From: Bradyrhizobium betae
Lineage (GTDB): Bacteria > Pseudomonadota > Alphaproteobacteria > Rhizobiales > Xanthobacteraceae
Length of the DNA stretch: 64,000 nt
Reading direction: 5' to 3'
Assembly: GCF_004123905.1 (NCBI RefSeq)
Contig: NZ_MZXW01000016.1
Coordinates: 62,001-126,000, forward strand
Position 1 is the stretch's first letter. Each line of letters begins with the position of its first letter. Positions 1-12,790 of this stretch are shown one piece after another. Made by a program: the position numbers and the translations under genes. The notes beneath the pieces were generated by a model that did no database searches, had not been told where the DNA came from, and was given only the letters and a program-made list of their open reading frames with translations.

Positions 1-2305
<2,305 letters not shown>

Positions 2306-2351
2306 ACTTGAGTTCCTGGCGATTTCGGTTCGCGCATAACAAACGGCGCTG

Positions 2352-2381
2352 GCGCTGGGCTCCCCGGCAGAGGCCCAGCGC
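2352..2381 (-). other. Hairpin in the sucD-sucA spacer
   Basis: Perfect 9-bp arms GCGCTGGGC (2352-2360) and GCCCAGCGC (2373-2381) lie in the 137-base gap between sucD and sucA. No T-run follows on the transcribed minus strand, so an mRNA processing or stability element, or partial attenuation within the operon, is more likely than a full terminator. Function is inferred only. Confidence 0.4.
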
Positions 2382-2442
2382 GACAGGCACCATTTATCCT
2401 ATTTGCTGCGAAACTTCGCCCGGAAAAGCACGAAGAACTGAA

Positions 2443-3327
2443 TTAGCCCTTCAATATTTCGGCAAGCGTGTGGCCGAGGCGGGCGGGAGACGGCGAGACT
2501 GTAATTCCTGCCGATTTCATCGCGTCGGTCTTGGAACCGGCGTCGCCCTTGCCGCCCGAGATGATCGCGCCGGCATGGCCCATGCGGCGGCCGGGAGGTG
2601 CGGTGACACCGGCGATGAAACCGACCATCGGCTTCTTGCGACCGCGCTTGGCCTCATCCTTGAGGAACTGGGCGGCGTCCTCCTCGGCGGAACCGCCGAT
2701 CTCGCCGATCATGATGATCGATTCGGTCTTGGGGTCGGCCAGCAGCATTTCCAGCACGTCGATGAACTCGGTTCCCTTGACCGGATCGCCGCCGATGCCG
2801 ACCGCGGTGGTCTGGCCGAGGCCTTCCTGGGAGGTCTGGAACACGGCCTCATAAGTCAGCGTGCCGGAGCGGGAGACGATGCCGACAGAGCCGGTCTTGA
2901 AGATGTTGGCGGGCATGATGCCGATCTTGCACTCGCCGGCGGTCATGACGCCCGGGCAGTTCGGCCCGATCAGGCGCGACTTGGAGCCGGCCAGCGAACG
3001 CTTCACGCGCACCATGTCGATGACGGGAATGCCCTCGGTGATGCAGACGATCAGCGGGATCTCGGCATCGATGGCTTCGCAGATCGCATCCGCCGCGCCC
3101 GGCGGCGGCACATAGATCACCGACGCATCGGCGCCGGTCTTCTCACGCGCCTCGCGCACGGTGTCGAACACCGGCAGGCCCAGATGCGTCGCGCCGCCTT
3201 TGCCTGGCGAAGTGCCGCCGACCATCTTGGTGCCATAGGCAATCGCGGCCTCGGAGTGGAAGGTGCCGTTCTTGCCGGTAAAGCCCTGGCAGATGACCTT
3301 GGTGTTCTTGTCGATCAGGATGGACAT
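2443..3327 (-). CDS. sucD: Succinyl-CoA synthetase (ADP-forming) alpha subunit
   Basis: The alpha subunit carries the phosphohistidine intermediate in substrate-level phosphorylation (succinyl-CoA + ADP + Pi to succinate + ATP + CoA). The protein is 294 residues, normal for the family. The N-terminal CoA-binding fold includes [17 protein letters not shown] (residues 13-29), followed by [16 protein letters not shown] (121-136). The active-site histidine is H251 in RRMGHAGAI. It follows a DUF1579-like gene by 34 bases and precedes sucA, so sucC, DUF1579, sucD and sucA read as one transcription unit. Confidence 0.98.
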   Translation of the reverse strand: MSILIDKNTKVICQGFTGKNGTFHSEAAIAYGTKMVGGTSPGKGGATHLGLPVFDTVREAREKTGADASVIYVPPPGAADAICEAIDAEIPLIVCITEGIPVIDMVRVKRSLAGSKSRLIGPNCPGVMTAGECKIGIMPANIFKTGSVGIVSRSGTLTYEAVFQTSQEGLGQTTAVGIGGDPVKGTEFIDVLEMLLADPKTESIIMIGEIGGSAEEDAAQFLKDEAKRGRKKPMVGFIAGVTAPPGRRMGHAGAIISGGKGDAGSKTDAMKSAGITVSPSPARLGHTLAEILKG

Positions 3328-3361
3328 GAGGTCTGCTTTCGCGAAACTAACGAGTGAGAGA

Positions 3362-3841
3362 TCAGTGGATGCGGCGGTAGACGCCGGTGAGCACGTCAGC
3401 CCAACCTTCCGCGTCCGGCGAGAACTGGATCTTCAACGAATAGGAATCGTCGTCGATGATCTCGTAGACGTGGCGCGCATTGCCGCGGAGCGAGCCGCGC
3501 ACCAGCGTCAGGGTCTTGCCGACCCACCCGCCGGAGGCGGGCGAGGGCGGCGTGTAGCCGAGTGAATCGTACCAGAACAATTTGTAGGTCCGGTCGTCAC
3601 GGTCCCAGGTGAAGAGGCCATGGGTGGCAAAACTCTGCTTGCCGTCGCGCATCTGGACACTGTCCTGGATCAGGTAGAATCCATTGAGATCCATGCGCGC
3701 GACAGTGCGCGAAGTTGCCTGCCCGCCCGCCATCCAGCGCGACGGGAAGACCACCTCTTCGCCATTCCATTCGCCGGCGAACGCGGCGAGGCGCGCGTGC
3801 TCGGGAAGCGGGGATGATGCGGCGAGATGGTCCTGGGTCAT
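3362..3841 (-). CDS. DUF1579-like lipocalin-fold protein embedded between sucC and sucD
   Basis: A 159-residue soluble protein with no signal peptide. The pattern [17 protein letters not shown] near the N-terminus, a run of short beta-strand-like segments, and the end [12 protein letters not shown] resemble DUF1579/lipocalin-like proteins of unknown function. Its ATG lies 4 bases after the sucC stop, with a Shine-Dalgarno-like AGGGAGG in the sucC tail. It ends 34 bases before sucD, so it should be co-transcribed and translationally coupled with the TCA genes. Any role in succinyl-CoA metabolism is guilt by association; the family has no firm activity. The coding call is strong because of the tight spacing. 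Confidence 0.85.
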   Translation of the reverse strand: MTQDHLAASSPLPEHARLAAFAGEWNGEEVVFPSRWMAGGQATSRTVARMDLNGFYLIQDSVQMRDGKQSFATHGLFTWDRDDRTYKLFWYDSLGYTPPSPASGGWVGKTLTLVRGSLRGNARHVYEIIDDDSYSLKIQFSPDAEGWADVLTGVYRRIH

Positions 3842-3845
3842 GGCC

Positions 3846-5042
<1,197 letters not shown>

Positions 5043-5100
5043 ATGGTCGCTCCCTGAACCCGCGGGCGGTGACCACATGGGCCCACCTCAGTCTTGTGGC

Positions 5101-5118
5101 TGGCATACCATATACCAC
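5101..5118. promoter_or_regulatory. Candidate GntR-type operator upstream of sucC
   Basis: Bases 5101-5110 read TGGCATACCA, a palindrome broken at one position, followed at once by TATACCAC, which repeats the half-site. It lies 59 bases before the sucC start. On the transcribed strand it overlaps a possible -10 (TATGCC, with TTGCAG 16 bases upstream). The perfect version TGGTATACCA occurs before sdhC at 61697. Motifs of this shape are typical of FadR-subfamily GntR regulators; the actual regulator is unknown. Confidence 0.5.
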
Positions 5119-5219
5119 AGGAACTGCAACACGGATTCTTTGACATCGATCTCTGGACTGCCGACCCGGAAACCCGCCGAGCCATCAACAAGTGTTGCAG
5201 CCGGGGTCCGGAAGTGAAA

Positions 5220-5250
5220 CCGCCGAAGACCGGGTTTCGATCTTCGGCGG
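5220..5250 (-). terminator. Terminator-like hairpin after mdh
   Basis: Perfect 10-bp arms CCGCCGAAGA (5220-5229) and TCTTCGGCGG (5241-5250) begin 14 bases past the mdh stop on the minus strand. Only a weak T-stretch follows, so it may be an intercistronic stability hairpin between mdh and sucC rather than a complete terminator. Confidence 0.55.
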
Positions 5251-5263
5251 GATTGTTTTGACC

Positions 5264-6301
<1,038 letters not shown>

Positions 6302-6355
6302 TCAAGTCGGTGGATGCCCAATTGTCGGGCTTGCTGATGCCTGAAGCACGCAGCC

Positions 6356-6463
6356 CTGTCATTCCGGGGCGCGACGAAGTCGCGAGCCCGGAATCCATCA
6401 GGCAACAAACCGTGCTGAGGGATGGGTTCGGGGCTCGTCGCTTCGCGCGCCCCGGAATGACAG
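6356..6463. repeat. Dispersed palindromic repeat, family A copy 1
   Basis: Perfect 18-bp arms begin CTGTCATTCCGGGGCG (6356 onward) and mirror at 6446-6463, with internal smaller repeats. The element fills most of the zapE-mdh gap. Related elements lie at 15219 and 57776. Confidence 0.85.
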
Positions 6464-6479
6464 CGCTGGCAAATAGGAC

Positions 6480-7664
6480 TTAAGTCTCCACCAGGCCCTT
6501 GGTGGAGCCGCTGGCGGTGGAATCCTTGCGGCCGTGAGCCAGCGCCAGATAGGATTCCGAGCTCATCTCGATCAGACGCGAGGCGGTTCGCTTGAACTCC
6601 ATGGCCTCGTTGCCCTCATGGGCGAGGTAGAGCGAGATCGGATTGGCATCGGCCGAGGCCATCAGCTTCACGGCATTGTCATAGAGCGTATCGATCAGCG
6701 TGATGAAGCGCTTGGCGGAATTGCGCTGGGAGACGTCCATCACTGGAATATGGTCGACCAGGATGGTGTGGTAGTCGTGCGCCAGCCTGAGGTAGTCGGA
6801 TGCGCCGAGCGGCTTCTCGCAGAGGTCGGCAAACGAAAACCGCGCGACGCCATGGGCCGAGCACGGCACGTGCAGGATGCGGCCCTTGATCGAAATATCA
6901 CGCGACTTGCACTTGGCGTTGCCTGTCATCTTCGACCAGGCGCGGTTGAGCGCTTCGTCGGCATCGCCATCCGCCGGCGTCAGCCACATCGGCACGCCCT
7001 GAAGCTTTTCCAGCCGGAAGTCGGTGCGCGCATCGAGCCGCGCCACATCCATGTGGTCGGTGATCTGCTTGATGAAGGGCAGGAACAGCGAACGGTTGAG
7101 GCCGCCCTTGTAGAGATCGTCGGGCGCGACGTTGGAGGTTGCGACCACGACGGTGCCAAGCTCGAACAGTTTTGCGAACAGGCGTCCGAGGATCATCGCG
7201 TCCGCGATGTCGGTGACGTGGAATTCGTCGAAGCAGAGCAGCCAGCTCTCCTCGAAGATCGCATTCGCCGTGAGCACCATGACGTCGCCATCGGCGATCT
7301 CGCCGCGCGCGATGGCCTGGCGATAATCGTAGATGCGCTCGTGCACATCGGCCATGAACTCGTGAAAATGCGCGCGGCGCTTGTGCTCGACGGTCGAGTG
7401 CTGGAAGAACAAATCCATCAGCATGGTCTTGCCGCGGCCGACCTCGCCGTGAATGTAGAGCCCGCGCGGCACCTCGTCCTTGTCGCTGCTGAACAGGCGG
7501 GCGAGCAGGCCCTGCTTGCGCTGCGGCTTGTAGTTGGCGAGCCGCTGGTCGAGCGCCGCATAGGCCTCGGCGACCTCGGCCTGCGCAGCATCGGGCTCGA
7601 TCGCGCCTGATACGATCTGGGCCTGGTATGCCTCGCGGAATGATGAATTTGGCGTGGAGAGCAT
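6480..7664 (-). CDS. zapE: Cell division protein ZapE (AFG1-like ATPase)
   Basis: A P-loop ATPase of the AFG1/LACE1 family; in Escherichia coli ZapE associates with the division ring and affects FtsZ under stress or low oxygen. The 394-residue protein has Walker A GEVGRGKT (residues 73-80), followed by the family signature MLMDLFFQ and HFHEFMADVHERI. LLCFDEFHVTDIADAMIL is the Walker B region, and ATSNVAPDDLYKGGLNRSLFLPFI the sensor region. It sits directly upstream of mdh on the same strand, a common rhizobial arrangement, but a large palindromic repeat separates them, so separate transcripts are possible. Confidence 0.95.
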   Translation of the reverse strand: MLSTPNSSFREAYQAQIVSGAIEPDAAQAEVAEAYAALDQRLANYKPQRKQGLLARLFSSDKDEVPRGLYIHGEVGRGKTMLMDLFFQHSTVEHKRRAHFHEFMADVHERIYDYRQAIARGEIADGDVMVLTANAIFEESWLLCFDEFHVTDIADAMILGRLFAKLFELGTVVVATSNVAPDDLYKGGLNRSLFLPFIKQITDHMDVARLDARTDFRLEKLQGVPMWLTPADGDADEALNRAWSKMTGNAKCKSRDISIKGRILHVPCSAHGVARFSFADLCEKPLGASDYLRLAHDYHTILVDHIPVMDVSQRNSAKRFITLIDTLYDNAVKLMASADANPISLYLAHEGNEAMEFKRTASRLIEMSSESYLALAHGRKDSTASGSTKGLVET

Positions 7665-7730
7665 GGCTCTTTACCGCCAGAGATGGGCGGAAATTGCAAG
7701 CCGTCAATTGGTGCGGGGCGCTATGCGTTC

Positions 7731-7820
7731 CGTGTCCCGGACGCGCTGCGGAACCGAAAGCCCGATCACGCGCGTCTTCAACGCGCTATGGTGACGCTGC
7801 GCAGCGTCCGGGGCGCACGA
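7731..7820. repeat. Dispersed palindromic repeat, family B copy 1 (short form)
   Basis: GTGTCCCGGACGCGCTGCG at the left end is mirrored by CGCTGCGCAGCGTCCGGGGC at the right, between thpR and zapE. Longer copies of the family lie at 30075 and 41820. Confidence 0.75.
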
Positions 7821-7829
7821 GAGTTGCGC

Positions 7830-8366
7830 TCACTCACATAGCTCGTAGGCGTCCTCGACCACATACGGGCCGCCGCCGGTGGACGCACGCGACGAGAACA
7901 GCACGAAGCGTTCGGCCGTGAACGCCTTGCTCGGAAAGTATCCGCGCATCGAAAGATAGTCGGCGACGTCGCGGTCGGTGGCGTCGTGCAGGCGGGCCAG
8001 CGTGACATGCGGGATGAACTTGCGTCCCTCGGGGTCGAGGCCGATCCGCTGCATCATGCGTTCGAGCTCGGCCTGCAATTCCATCAGCGGCTTGCTCGGC
8101 ACAATCGTCGCAACGACTGCCCTCGGTTTGCGGCCGCCAAAACTCGTCAGCCCCTGCACCTTCACCTCGAACGGCTTGCGGTCGACGCGAAACAGCATCG
8201 AGGCGATCTCGTTGGCGGACAGGCCGTCGATATCGCCGATGAAGCGCAGGGTGACGTGATAATTTTCGGGATCGATCCAGCGGGCGCCTGGAAGGCCACC
8301 TCGCAAATTAGAAAGCGTCTGGCAGACCTCGTCCGGGATTTCCAGACCAGTAAACAAACGCGGCAT
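7830..8366 (-). CDS. thpR: RNA 2',3'-cyclic phosphodiesterase (2H family)
   Basis: 2H phosphoesterases of the ThpR/LigT type hydrolyse 2',3'-cyclic phosphate RNA ends. The start at 8366 gives MPRLFTGLEIPDEV, the family's normal N-terminus, and 178 residues; an upstream ATG at 8420 would add 18 residues without similarity. The two catalytic HxTx motifs are YHVTLRF (H37) and PHVTLARL (H120). It stands alone between tesA and a palindromic repeat. The physiological substrate in bacteria is not established. Confidence 0.93.
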   Translation of the reverse strand: MPRLFTGLEIPDEVCQTLSNLRGGLPGARWIDPENYHVTLRFIGDIDGLSANEIASMLFRVDRKPFEVKVQGLTSFGGRKPRAVVATIVPSKPLMELQAELERMMQRIGLDPEGRKFIPHVTLARLHDATDRDVADYLSMRGYFPSKAFTAERFVLFSSRASTGGGPYVVEDAYELCE

Positions 8367-8542
8367 CGTTTCGCACTCCCGATGCTTGGGCATGATCCCT
8401 TGAGAAGAGATCATATCCAAATTTTAGAGCCGGCGACGAATCATCTGTACCTTGATTCCTATCGCGTTTGTGTGACTCTGCGAAGAGTCGCGCGCCTCAC
8501 TCCGGTAAAACACTGGGAATTAGGGTTAGCGTTGCCTGCTTT

Positions 8543-9235
8543 TCAACGTCGTTGCTCGCTTATCGTGCCAAGGAATGCCTCCACCATGGGCATCATGTTG
8601 CCGACGATGATGTCGACGCCGGCGGCGGTCGGATGAATGCCGTCGGCCTGGTTGAGCTTGGCGTCGGCCGCGACGCCGTCGAGGAAGAACGGATAGAGCG
8701 GCACGTCGAATTTTTTCGAAAGATCCGGATAAATCGAATTGAAGCGCGCGGCGTAGTCGGCGCCGTAATTCGGCGGCGCCAGCATGCCACACAGCATCAC
8801 AGGGATCTTGCGCGCCTTGAGACGCTGGACGATCTCGGTCAGCGCGGCGCGCGTCACATCGGGATCGATGCCGCGCAGCGCGTCGTTGGCGCCGAGTTCG
8901 ACGATCACCCCCTCGGTTCCGTCAGGGACTGACCAATCGAGCCGGTCGCGGCCGCCGGAGGAGGTGTCGCCCGACACCCCGGCATTGGTCATGTCGACCT
9001 CTATACCTTTGGCCTGCAAGGCTTTTTGGAGCTTTGCGGGGAATGCCTGCTGGGCCGGGAGGCCGAGGCCGGCGCTCAGGGAATCGCCGAGAACGACAAG
9101 CTTGAGCGGTTTTGTCGCTTCCGCCCAAGCCGGGTTTAGGACCGTCATCAAAGCGAGCATCAACACGGCTATGTGCATGAAGAATCCGTAACGCCTCTCG
9201 ACCGCGCGTGCGGAGTTGCCATATGACCGGACCAT
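8543..9235 (-). CDS. Periplasmic SGNH-hydrolase (arylesterase / TesA-type)
   Basis: SGNH/GDSL esterase related to TAP/TesA lysophospholipase-arylesterases. Block I GDSLSAGLGLP carries the nucleophile serine (S52 if translation starts at 9235). VIVELGANDALRG supplies the block III Asn, and ADGIHPTAAG the catalytic Asp-His pair. The N-terminus has a basic patch (ARAVERRYGFF) then a hydrophobic segment ending NPAWAEA, a Sec signal peptide. The ATG at 9235 overlaps the start codon of the divergent ABC gene; 9178 (MHIAVLML) is an alternative but loses the positive n-region. Such esterases commonly neighbour YbbA/YbbP exporters. Confidence 0.9.
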   Translation of the reverse strand: MVRSYGNSARAVERRYGFFMHIAVLMLALMTVLNPAWAEATKPLKLVVLGDSLSAGLGLPAQQAFPAKLQKALQAKGIEVDMTNAGVSGDTSSGGRDRLDWSVPDGTEGVIVELGANDALRGIDPDVTRAALTEIVQRLKARKIPVMLCGMLAPPNYGADYAARFNSIYPDLSKKFDVPLYPFFLDGVAADAKLNQADGIHPTAAGVDIIVGNMMPMVEAFLGTISEQRR

Positions 9236-9953
9236 GGACACTCGCATAGAATCCTCTTCGCTCACCGCCTCGGCGGACACCATCGCCATCTCCAACGTCA
9301 ACCTGTCATTGGGATCGGGGGCGGCACGCGTTCACATCCTCAAGGATATCAGCTTGCGGGTCGGCTCGGGCGAGACGATCGGCCTGATCGGCCCGTCAGG
9401 CTCGGGCAAATCCACGCTGCTGATGGTGATGGCGGGGCTGGAGCGTCCTGATAGCGGAGAGGTGGTGGTGTCAGGCACACCTTTCAATGCCCTCGACGAG
9501 GACGCGCTGGCGCGCTTCCGCGGCCGCCAGGTCGGCATCGTCTTCCAGTCCTTCCATCTGATCCCGACCATGACGGCGCTGGAAAACGTCGCCGTGCCGC
9601 TCGAGCTTGCCGGCAATCCGGATGCTGCGAAGCGCGCGGCGCAGGAGCTGCAATCGGTCGGGCTTGGCGACCGCCTGCATCACTATCCGACGCAGCTGTC
9701 CGGCGGCGAGCAGCAGCGCGTCGCGCTCGCGCGCGCACTGGCGCCCGATCCCGCCATCCTTGTCGCGGACGAGCCGACCGGCAATCTCGACGAGACGACC
9801 GGAAAGCAGATCGTCGATCTGCTTTTCACCAAGCATGCCGAGCGCGGCATGACGCTGGTGCTGGTCACCCACGATTCCTCGCTGGCGCACCGCTGCGACC
9901 GCGTCATCCGCCTGCGCTCCGGCCGCATCGACACGCAGTCCGCCCCCGCATGA
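9234..9953 (+). CDS. ABC transporter ATP-binding protein (YbbA/LolD-like)
   Basis: ATPase subunit of a MacB/LolCDE-superfamily exporter. The 239-residue protein has Walker A GPSGSGKS (53-60), Q-loop [17 protein letters not shown], signature LSGGEQQR (about 155-162), Walker B ILVADEP and switch VLVTHD. The start [10 protein letters not shown] at 9234 is chosen; an ATG at 9216 would extend further into the divergent tesA. The permease starts inside its stop codon (ATGA overlap). In E. coli ybbA-ybbP lies beside tesA as here; the exported substrate is unknown. Confidence 0.93.
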   Translation: MDTRIESSSLTASADTIAISNVNLSLGSGAARVHILKDISLRVGSGETIGLIGPSGSGKSTLLMVMAGLERPDSGEVVVSGTPFNALDEDALARFRGRQVGIVFQSFHLIPTMTALENVAVPLELAGNPDAAKRAAQELQSVGLGDRLHHYPTQLSGGEQQRVALARALAPDPAILVADEPTGNLDETTGKQIVDLLFTKHAERGMTLVLVTHDSSLAHRCDRVIRLRSGRIDTQSAPA

Positions 9954-12520
9954 GCGCAGCTGTCGAACCGTTCGCGAAGCCCAACGGCGTCGCGCTGGCG
10001 CTGCGTTATGCGCTGCGCGAATTGCGCGGCGGCCTGCGCGGCTTCTACGTCTTCATCGCCTGCATCGCGCTTGGCGTGATGGCGATCGCCGGCGTCGGCT
10101 CGGTCTCGGCGAGCCTCTCCGACGGTCTCGCCCGCGAGGGCCGCACGCTGCTCGGCGGCGACGTTTCGTTCGTGCTGTTCCAGCGCGAGGCCAAACCCGA
10201 AGAGGTCGCCTTCCTGCGCTCACGCGGCACCGTCTCGACCGCGGCGACCTTGCGCGGCATGGCGCGCTCGGCTGACGGCCAGCTCGCACTGGTCGAGATG
10301 AAGGCGGTCGACGGTACCTATCCAATGCTCGGACAGCTGACGCTCGCGCCGCAGCTGCCGATGTCCGATCTCCTCGCAGAACGTGACGGCGCGTTCGGCG
10401 CCGCCGCCGATCCGACGCTGCTGGCCCGGATGTCGCTCAAGACCGGCGACCGCGTCACTGTCGGGTCCGCGACGTTCCAGATCCGCAGCACCGTCGAAGC
10501 CGAGCCCGACAAGCTCGCCGGCGGCATCGGTTTTGGACCGCGCTTCCTGATCAGCGAGGCGGGCCTGAAGGCCACCGGCCTGATCCAGCCCGGCAGCCTG
10601 GTGCGCTGGGTCTACCGGGTCAAACTGCCCGATGCCGCCAACAGCGAGCGCGCGACCGAGGCCTTCATCGCGGATTCGCGCAACGCCGCGCCGCAGGCCG
10701 GCTGGGAAGTCCGCAGCCGCTCCAACGCCTCGCCGCAGCTCGAACGCAACATCAGCCGCTTCACCCAGTTTTTGACGCTGGTCGGCCTCGCCGCGCTGCT
10801 GGTCGGCGGCGTCGGCGTCGCCAATGCCGTGAAGAGCCATATCGACCGCAAGCTCGAGGTGATCGCGGCCTTCAAGGCTGTCGGCGCCACCGGCCGCGAC
10901 GTGTTCGGCATCTATCTCGCGCAGGTCCTGCTGCTGGCCGCGATCGGTTCGGTGATCGGGCTGGCGCTCGGCGCCGCCATGCCGTTCGCCATCGTCGGGC
11001 TGTTCGGCAAGCTATTGCCGCTGCCGGTGGTGCCGGCGGTGCATGCCGACGAGCTCGCGCTGTCCTTCGTCTACGGCCTGCTCACCGCGCTCGCCTTCGG
11101 CCTGTGGCCGCTCGGGCGCGTGCATGATGTGCCTGTCGCAGCGCTGTTCCGCGACACCATCAGCTCCGAATGGCACCGGCCGCGCCTGGGCTATCTACTG
11201 TTCATGGCCGTCGTGGTCGCGCTGCTCATTGCGGTGGTGATCGGGCTCTCATTCGACAAGCGCATCGCCGCCGTGTTCGTGGCCTCATCCGTCGTCGTGT
11301 TCGCGCTGCTGCGCGGCATCGCGGCCCTCTTGATGACGATCGCACGGCGGCTGCCGCGGTCGCGGCTGCCGATGCTGCGGCTGGCGGTCGCCAACATCCA
11401 CCGGCCCGGCGCGCTGACGCCCTCGGTCGTGCTGTCGCTGGGCCTGGGCTTGGCCGTGCTCGTCACCATCACCCAGATCGACGGCAATCTGCGCCGGCAG
11501 TTCCTGGCCGCGCTGCCCGAGCACGCGCCGTCGTTCTTCTTCATCGACATCCCGAGCACGCAGGCCGCACCGTTCGACGATTATTTGCGCCAGATCGCGC
11601 CTGGTGCGAAGGTCGAGGACGTGCCAATGCTGCGCGGTCGCATCGTCGGAGCGCGCGGGGTGCGCGCCGAGGAGCTCAAGCCCACCACCGATTCGGAATG
11701 GGTGCTGCAAAGCGACCGCGGCCTGACTTATACCGCCGAGCTGCCGAAGGGCTCCAAGGTGGTCGAGGGCGAATGGTGGAGCGCGGACTATTCCGGGCCG
11801 CCGCTGGTCTCGATGGAGAAGAAGATCGCGGACGGGCTGGGCCTCAAGCTCGGCGACGAAATCGTGGTCAACGTGCTCGGCCGCGACATCCCCGCCAGGA
11901 TCGGCAATCTGCGCACCATCGACTGGCAGGGCCTCGGCATCAATTTCGTCCTCGTATTCTCGCCGAACGCCTTCAAGGGCGCGCCGCACACCCACATCGC
12001 GACGCTGACGGAAAGCGGCGGCACTGCCGAGGCCGACGGCAAGATCATCAAGCAGGTCGCCGACGCCTACCCCATGGTGACCAGCGTGCGCGTGCGCGAG
12101 GTGATGGAGACGGTCGGATCGGTAGTCACCAATCTGGCGCTGGCGATCCGTGGCGCCAGCGCGATCACCCTGATCTCGGCGATCCTGGTGCTGGGCGGGG
12201 CGCTCGCCGCCGGCCATCGCCACCGGGTCTACGATGCCGTGATCCTCAAGACCCTCGGCGCGACGCGGCTGCGGCTGCTCGGCGCCTATGCCCTCGAATA
12301 CCTCCTGATCGGGCTTGCCACCGCGATGTTCGGCGTGATCGCCGGCAGCATCGCCGCCTGGATGATCGTGACGCGGCTGATGACGCTGAGCTTCGTCTGG
12401 CAGGCCGGCAGCGCGGCCGGCGTCGTCGTGGCCGCCCTCATCGTCACGGTCGGGCTCGGGCTCGCCGGCACGCTGCTGGCGTTGAACAAAAAGCCCGCCA
12501 CGGTGTTGCGGAATTTGTGA
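9950..12520 (+). CDS. ABC transporter permease (YbbP/FtsX family)
   Basis: An 856-residue permease partner of the preceding ATPase. It begins with a short cytoplasmic segment and a transmembrane helix (residues about 28-48), then a large periplasmic domain. FtsX-type core helices start near residue 275 (LTLVGLAALLVGGVGVANAV). A second half repeats the layout with a periplasmic domain and a C-terminal FtsX helix bundle (ISAILVLGGALAAGHRHRVYD, ILKTLGATRLRLLGAY). This duplicated FtsX architecture is diagnostic of YbbP-like exporters. The 4-base overlap with the ATPase gene indicates translational coupling. Lipid or lipoprotein handling is plausible given the adjacent esterase but is not shown. 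Confidence 0.93.
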   Translation: MSAAVEPFAKPNGVALALRYALRELRGGLRGFYVFIACIALGVMAIAGVGSVSASLSDGLAREGRTLLGGDVSFVLFQREAKPEEVAFLRSRGTVSTAATLRGMARSADGQLALVEMKAVDGTYPMLGQLTLAPQLPMSDLLAERDGAFGAAADPTLLARMSLKTGDRVTVGSATFQIRSTVEAEPDKLAGGIGFGPRFLISEAGLKATGLIQPGSLVRWVYRVKLPDAANSERATEAFIADSRNAAPQAGWEVRSRSNASPQLERNISRFTQFLTLVGLAALLVGGVGVANAVKSHIDRKLEVIAAFKAVGATGRDVFGIYLAQVLLLAAIGSVIGLALGAAMPFAIVGLFGKLLPLPVVPAVHADELALSFVYGLLTALAFGLWPLGRVHDVPVAALFRDTISSEWHRPRLGYLLFMAVVVALLIAVVIGLSFDKRIAAVFVASSVVVFALLRGIAALLMTIARRLPRSRLPMLRLAVANIHRPGALTPSVVLSLGLGLAVLVTITQIDGNLRRQFLAALPEHAPSFFFIDIPSTQAAPFDDYLRQIAPGAKVEDVPMLRGRIVGARGVRAEELKPTTDSEWVLQSDRGLTYTAELPKGSKVVEGEWWSADYSGPPLVSMEKKIADGLGLKLGDEIVVNVLGRDIPARIGNLRTIDWQGLGINFVLVFSPNAFKGAPHTHIATLTESGGTAEADGKIIKQVADAYPMVTSVRVREVMETVGSVVTNLALAIRGASAITLISAILVLGGALAAGHRHRVYDAVILKTLGATRLRLLGAYALEYLLIGLATAMFGVIAGSIAAWMIVTRLMTLSFVWQAGSAAGVVVAALIVTVGLGLAGTLLALNKKPATVLRNL

Positions 12521-12736
12521 CAAATGGTAGCGGGTGGCCGCGCGGTGTCGAAATCGCACGATTCCAGCGATTAACCACGTCCGCTCGTCTGGATTGTAGC
12601 CAAGGGCGACATTCGGCCGCGCGTGGACGGTTGCAGCGAATGTGTTAGTTTCCCACATATCGAGTGGGTTCGGAGCCCCGATTGTGAGCCAGAATTTAGT
12701 CGGCAGGCATCGGTATCCGAGATAGAATTTGACGAA

Positions 12737-12768
12737 CCGGCGGCATGGCGACCCTCATGCCGGACCGG
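12737..12768 (+). promoter_or_regulatory. Structured leader before the Bax-inhibitor-1 gene (ybhL-motif candidate)
   Basis: A two-tier hairpin: inner arms CGGCATG (12741-12747) and CATGCCG (12756-12762) with loop GCGACCCT, plus an outer CCGG/CCGG helix with a GA bulge. It ends 22 bases before the ATG. The ybhL RNA motif is known upstream of this same gene family in alphaproteobacteria; assignment rests on position and structure, not on a covariance search. The remaining gap back to 12521 shows nothing else recognisable. Confidence 0.5.
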
Positions 12769-12790
12769 GCTAACCAACGGGAATTCGACC

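Noticed and set aside
8474..8489. GACTCT-GCGA-AGAGTC hairpin downstream of the esterase as a terminator
   Set aside because: Stem is only 6 bp and no T-run follows on the minus strand; left unassigned.
11285..12658. 457-codon minus-strand frame opposite the ABC permease
   Set aside because: Codon-bias shadow; the permease frame has clear transmembrane and FtsX features.
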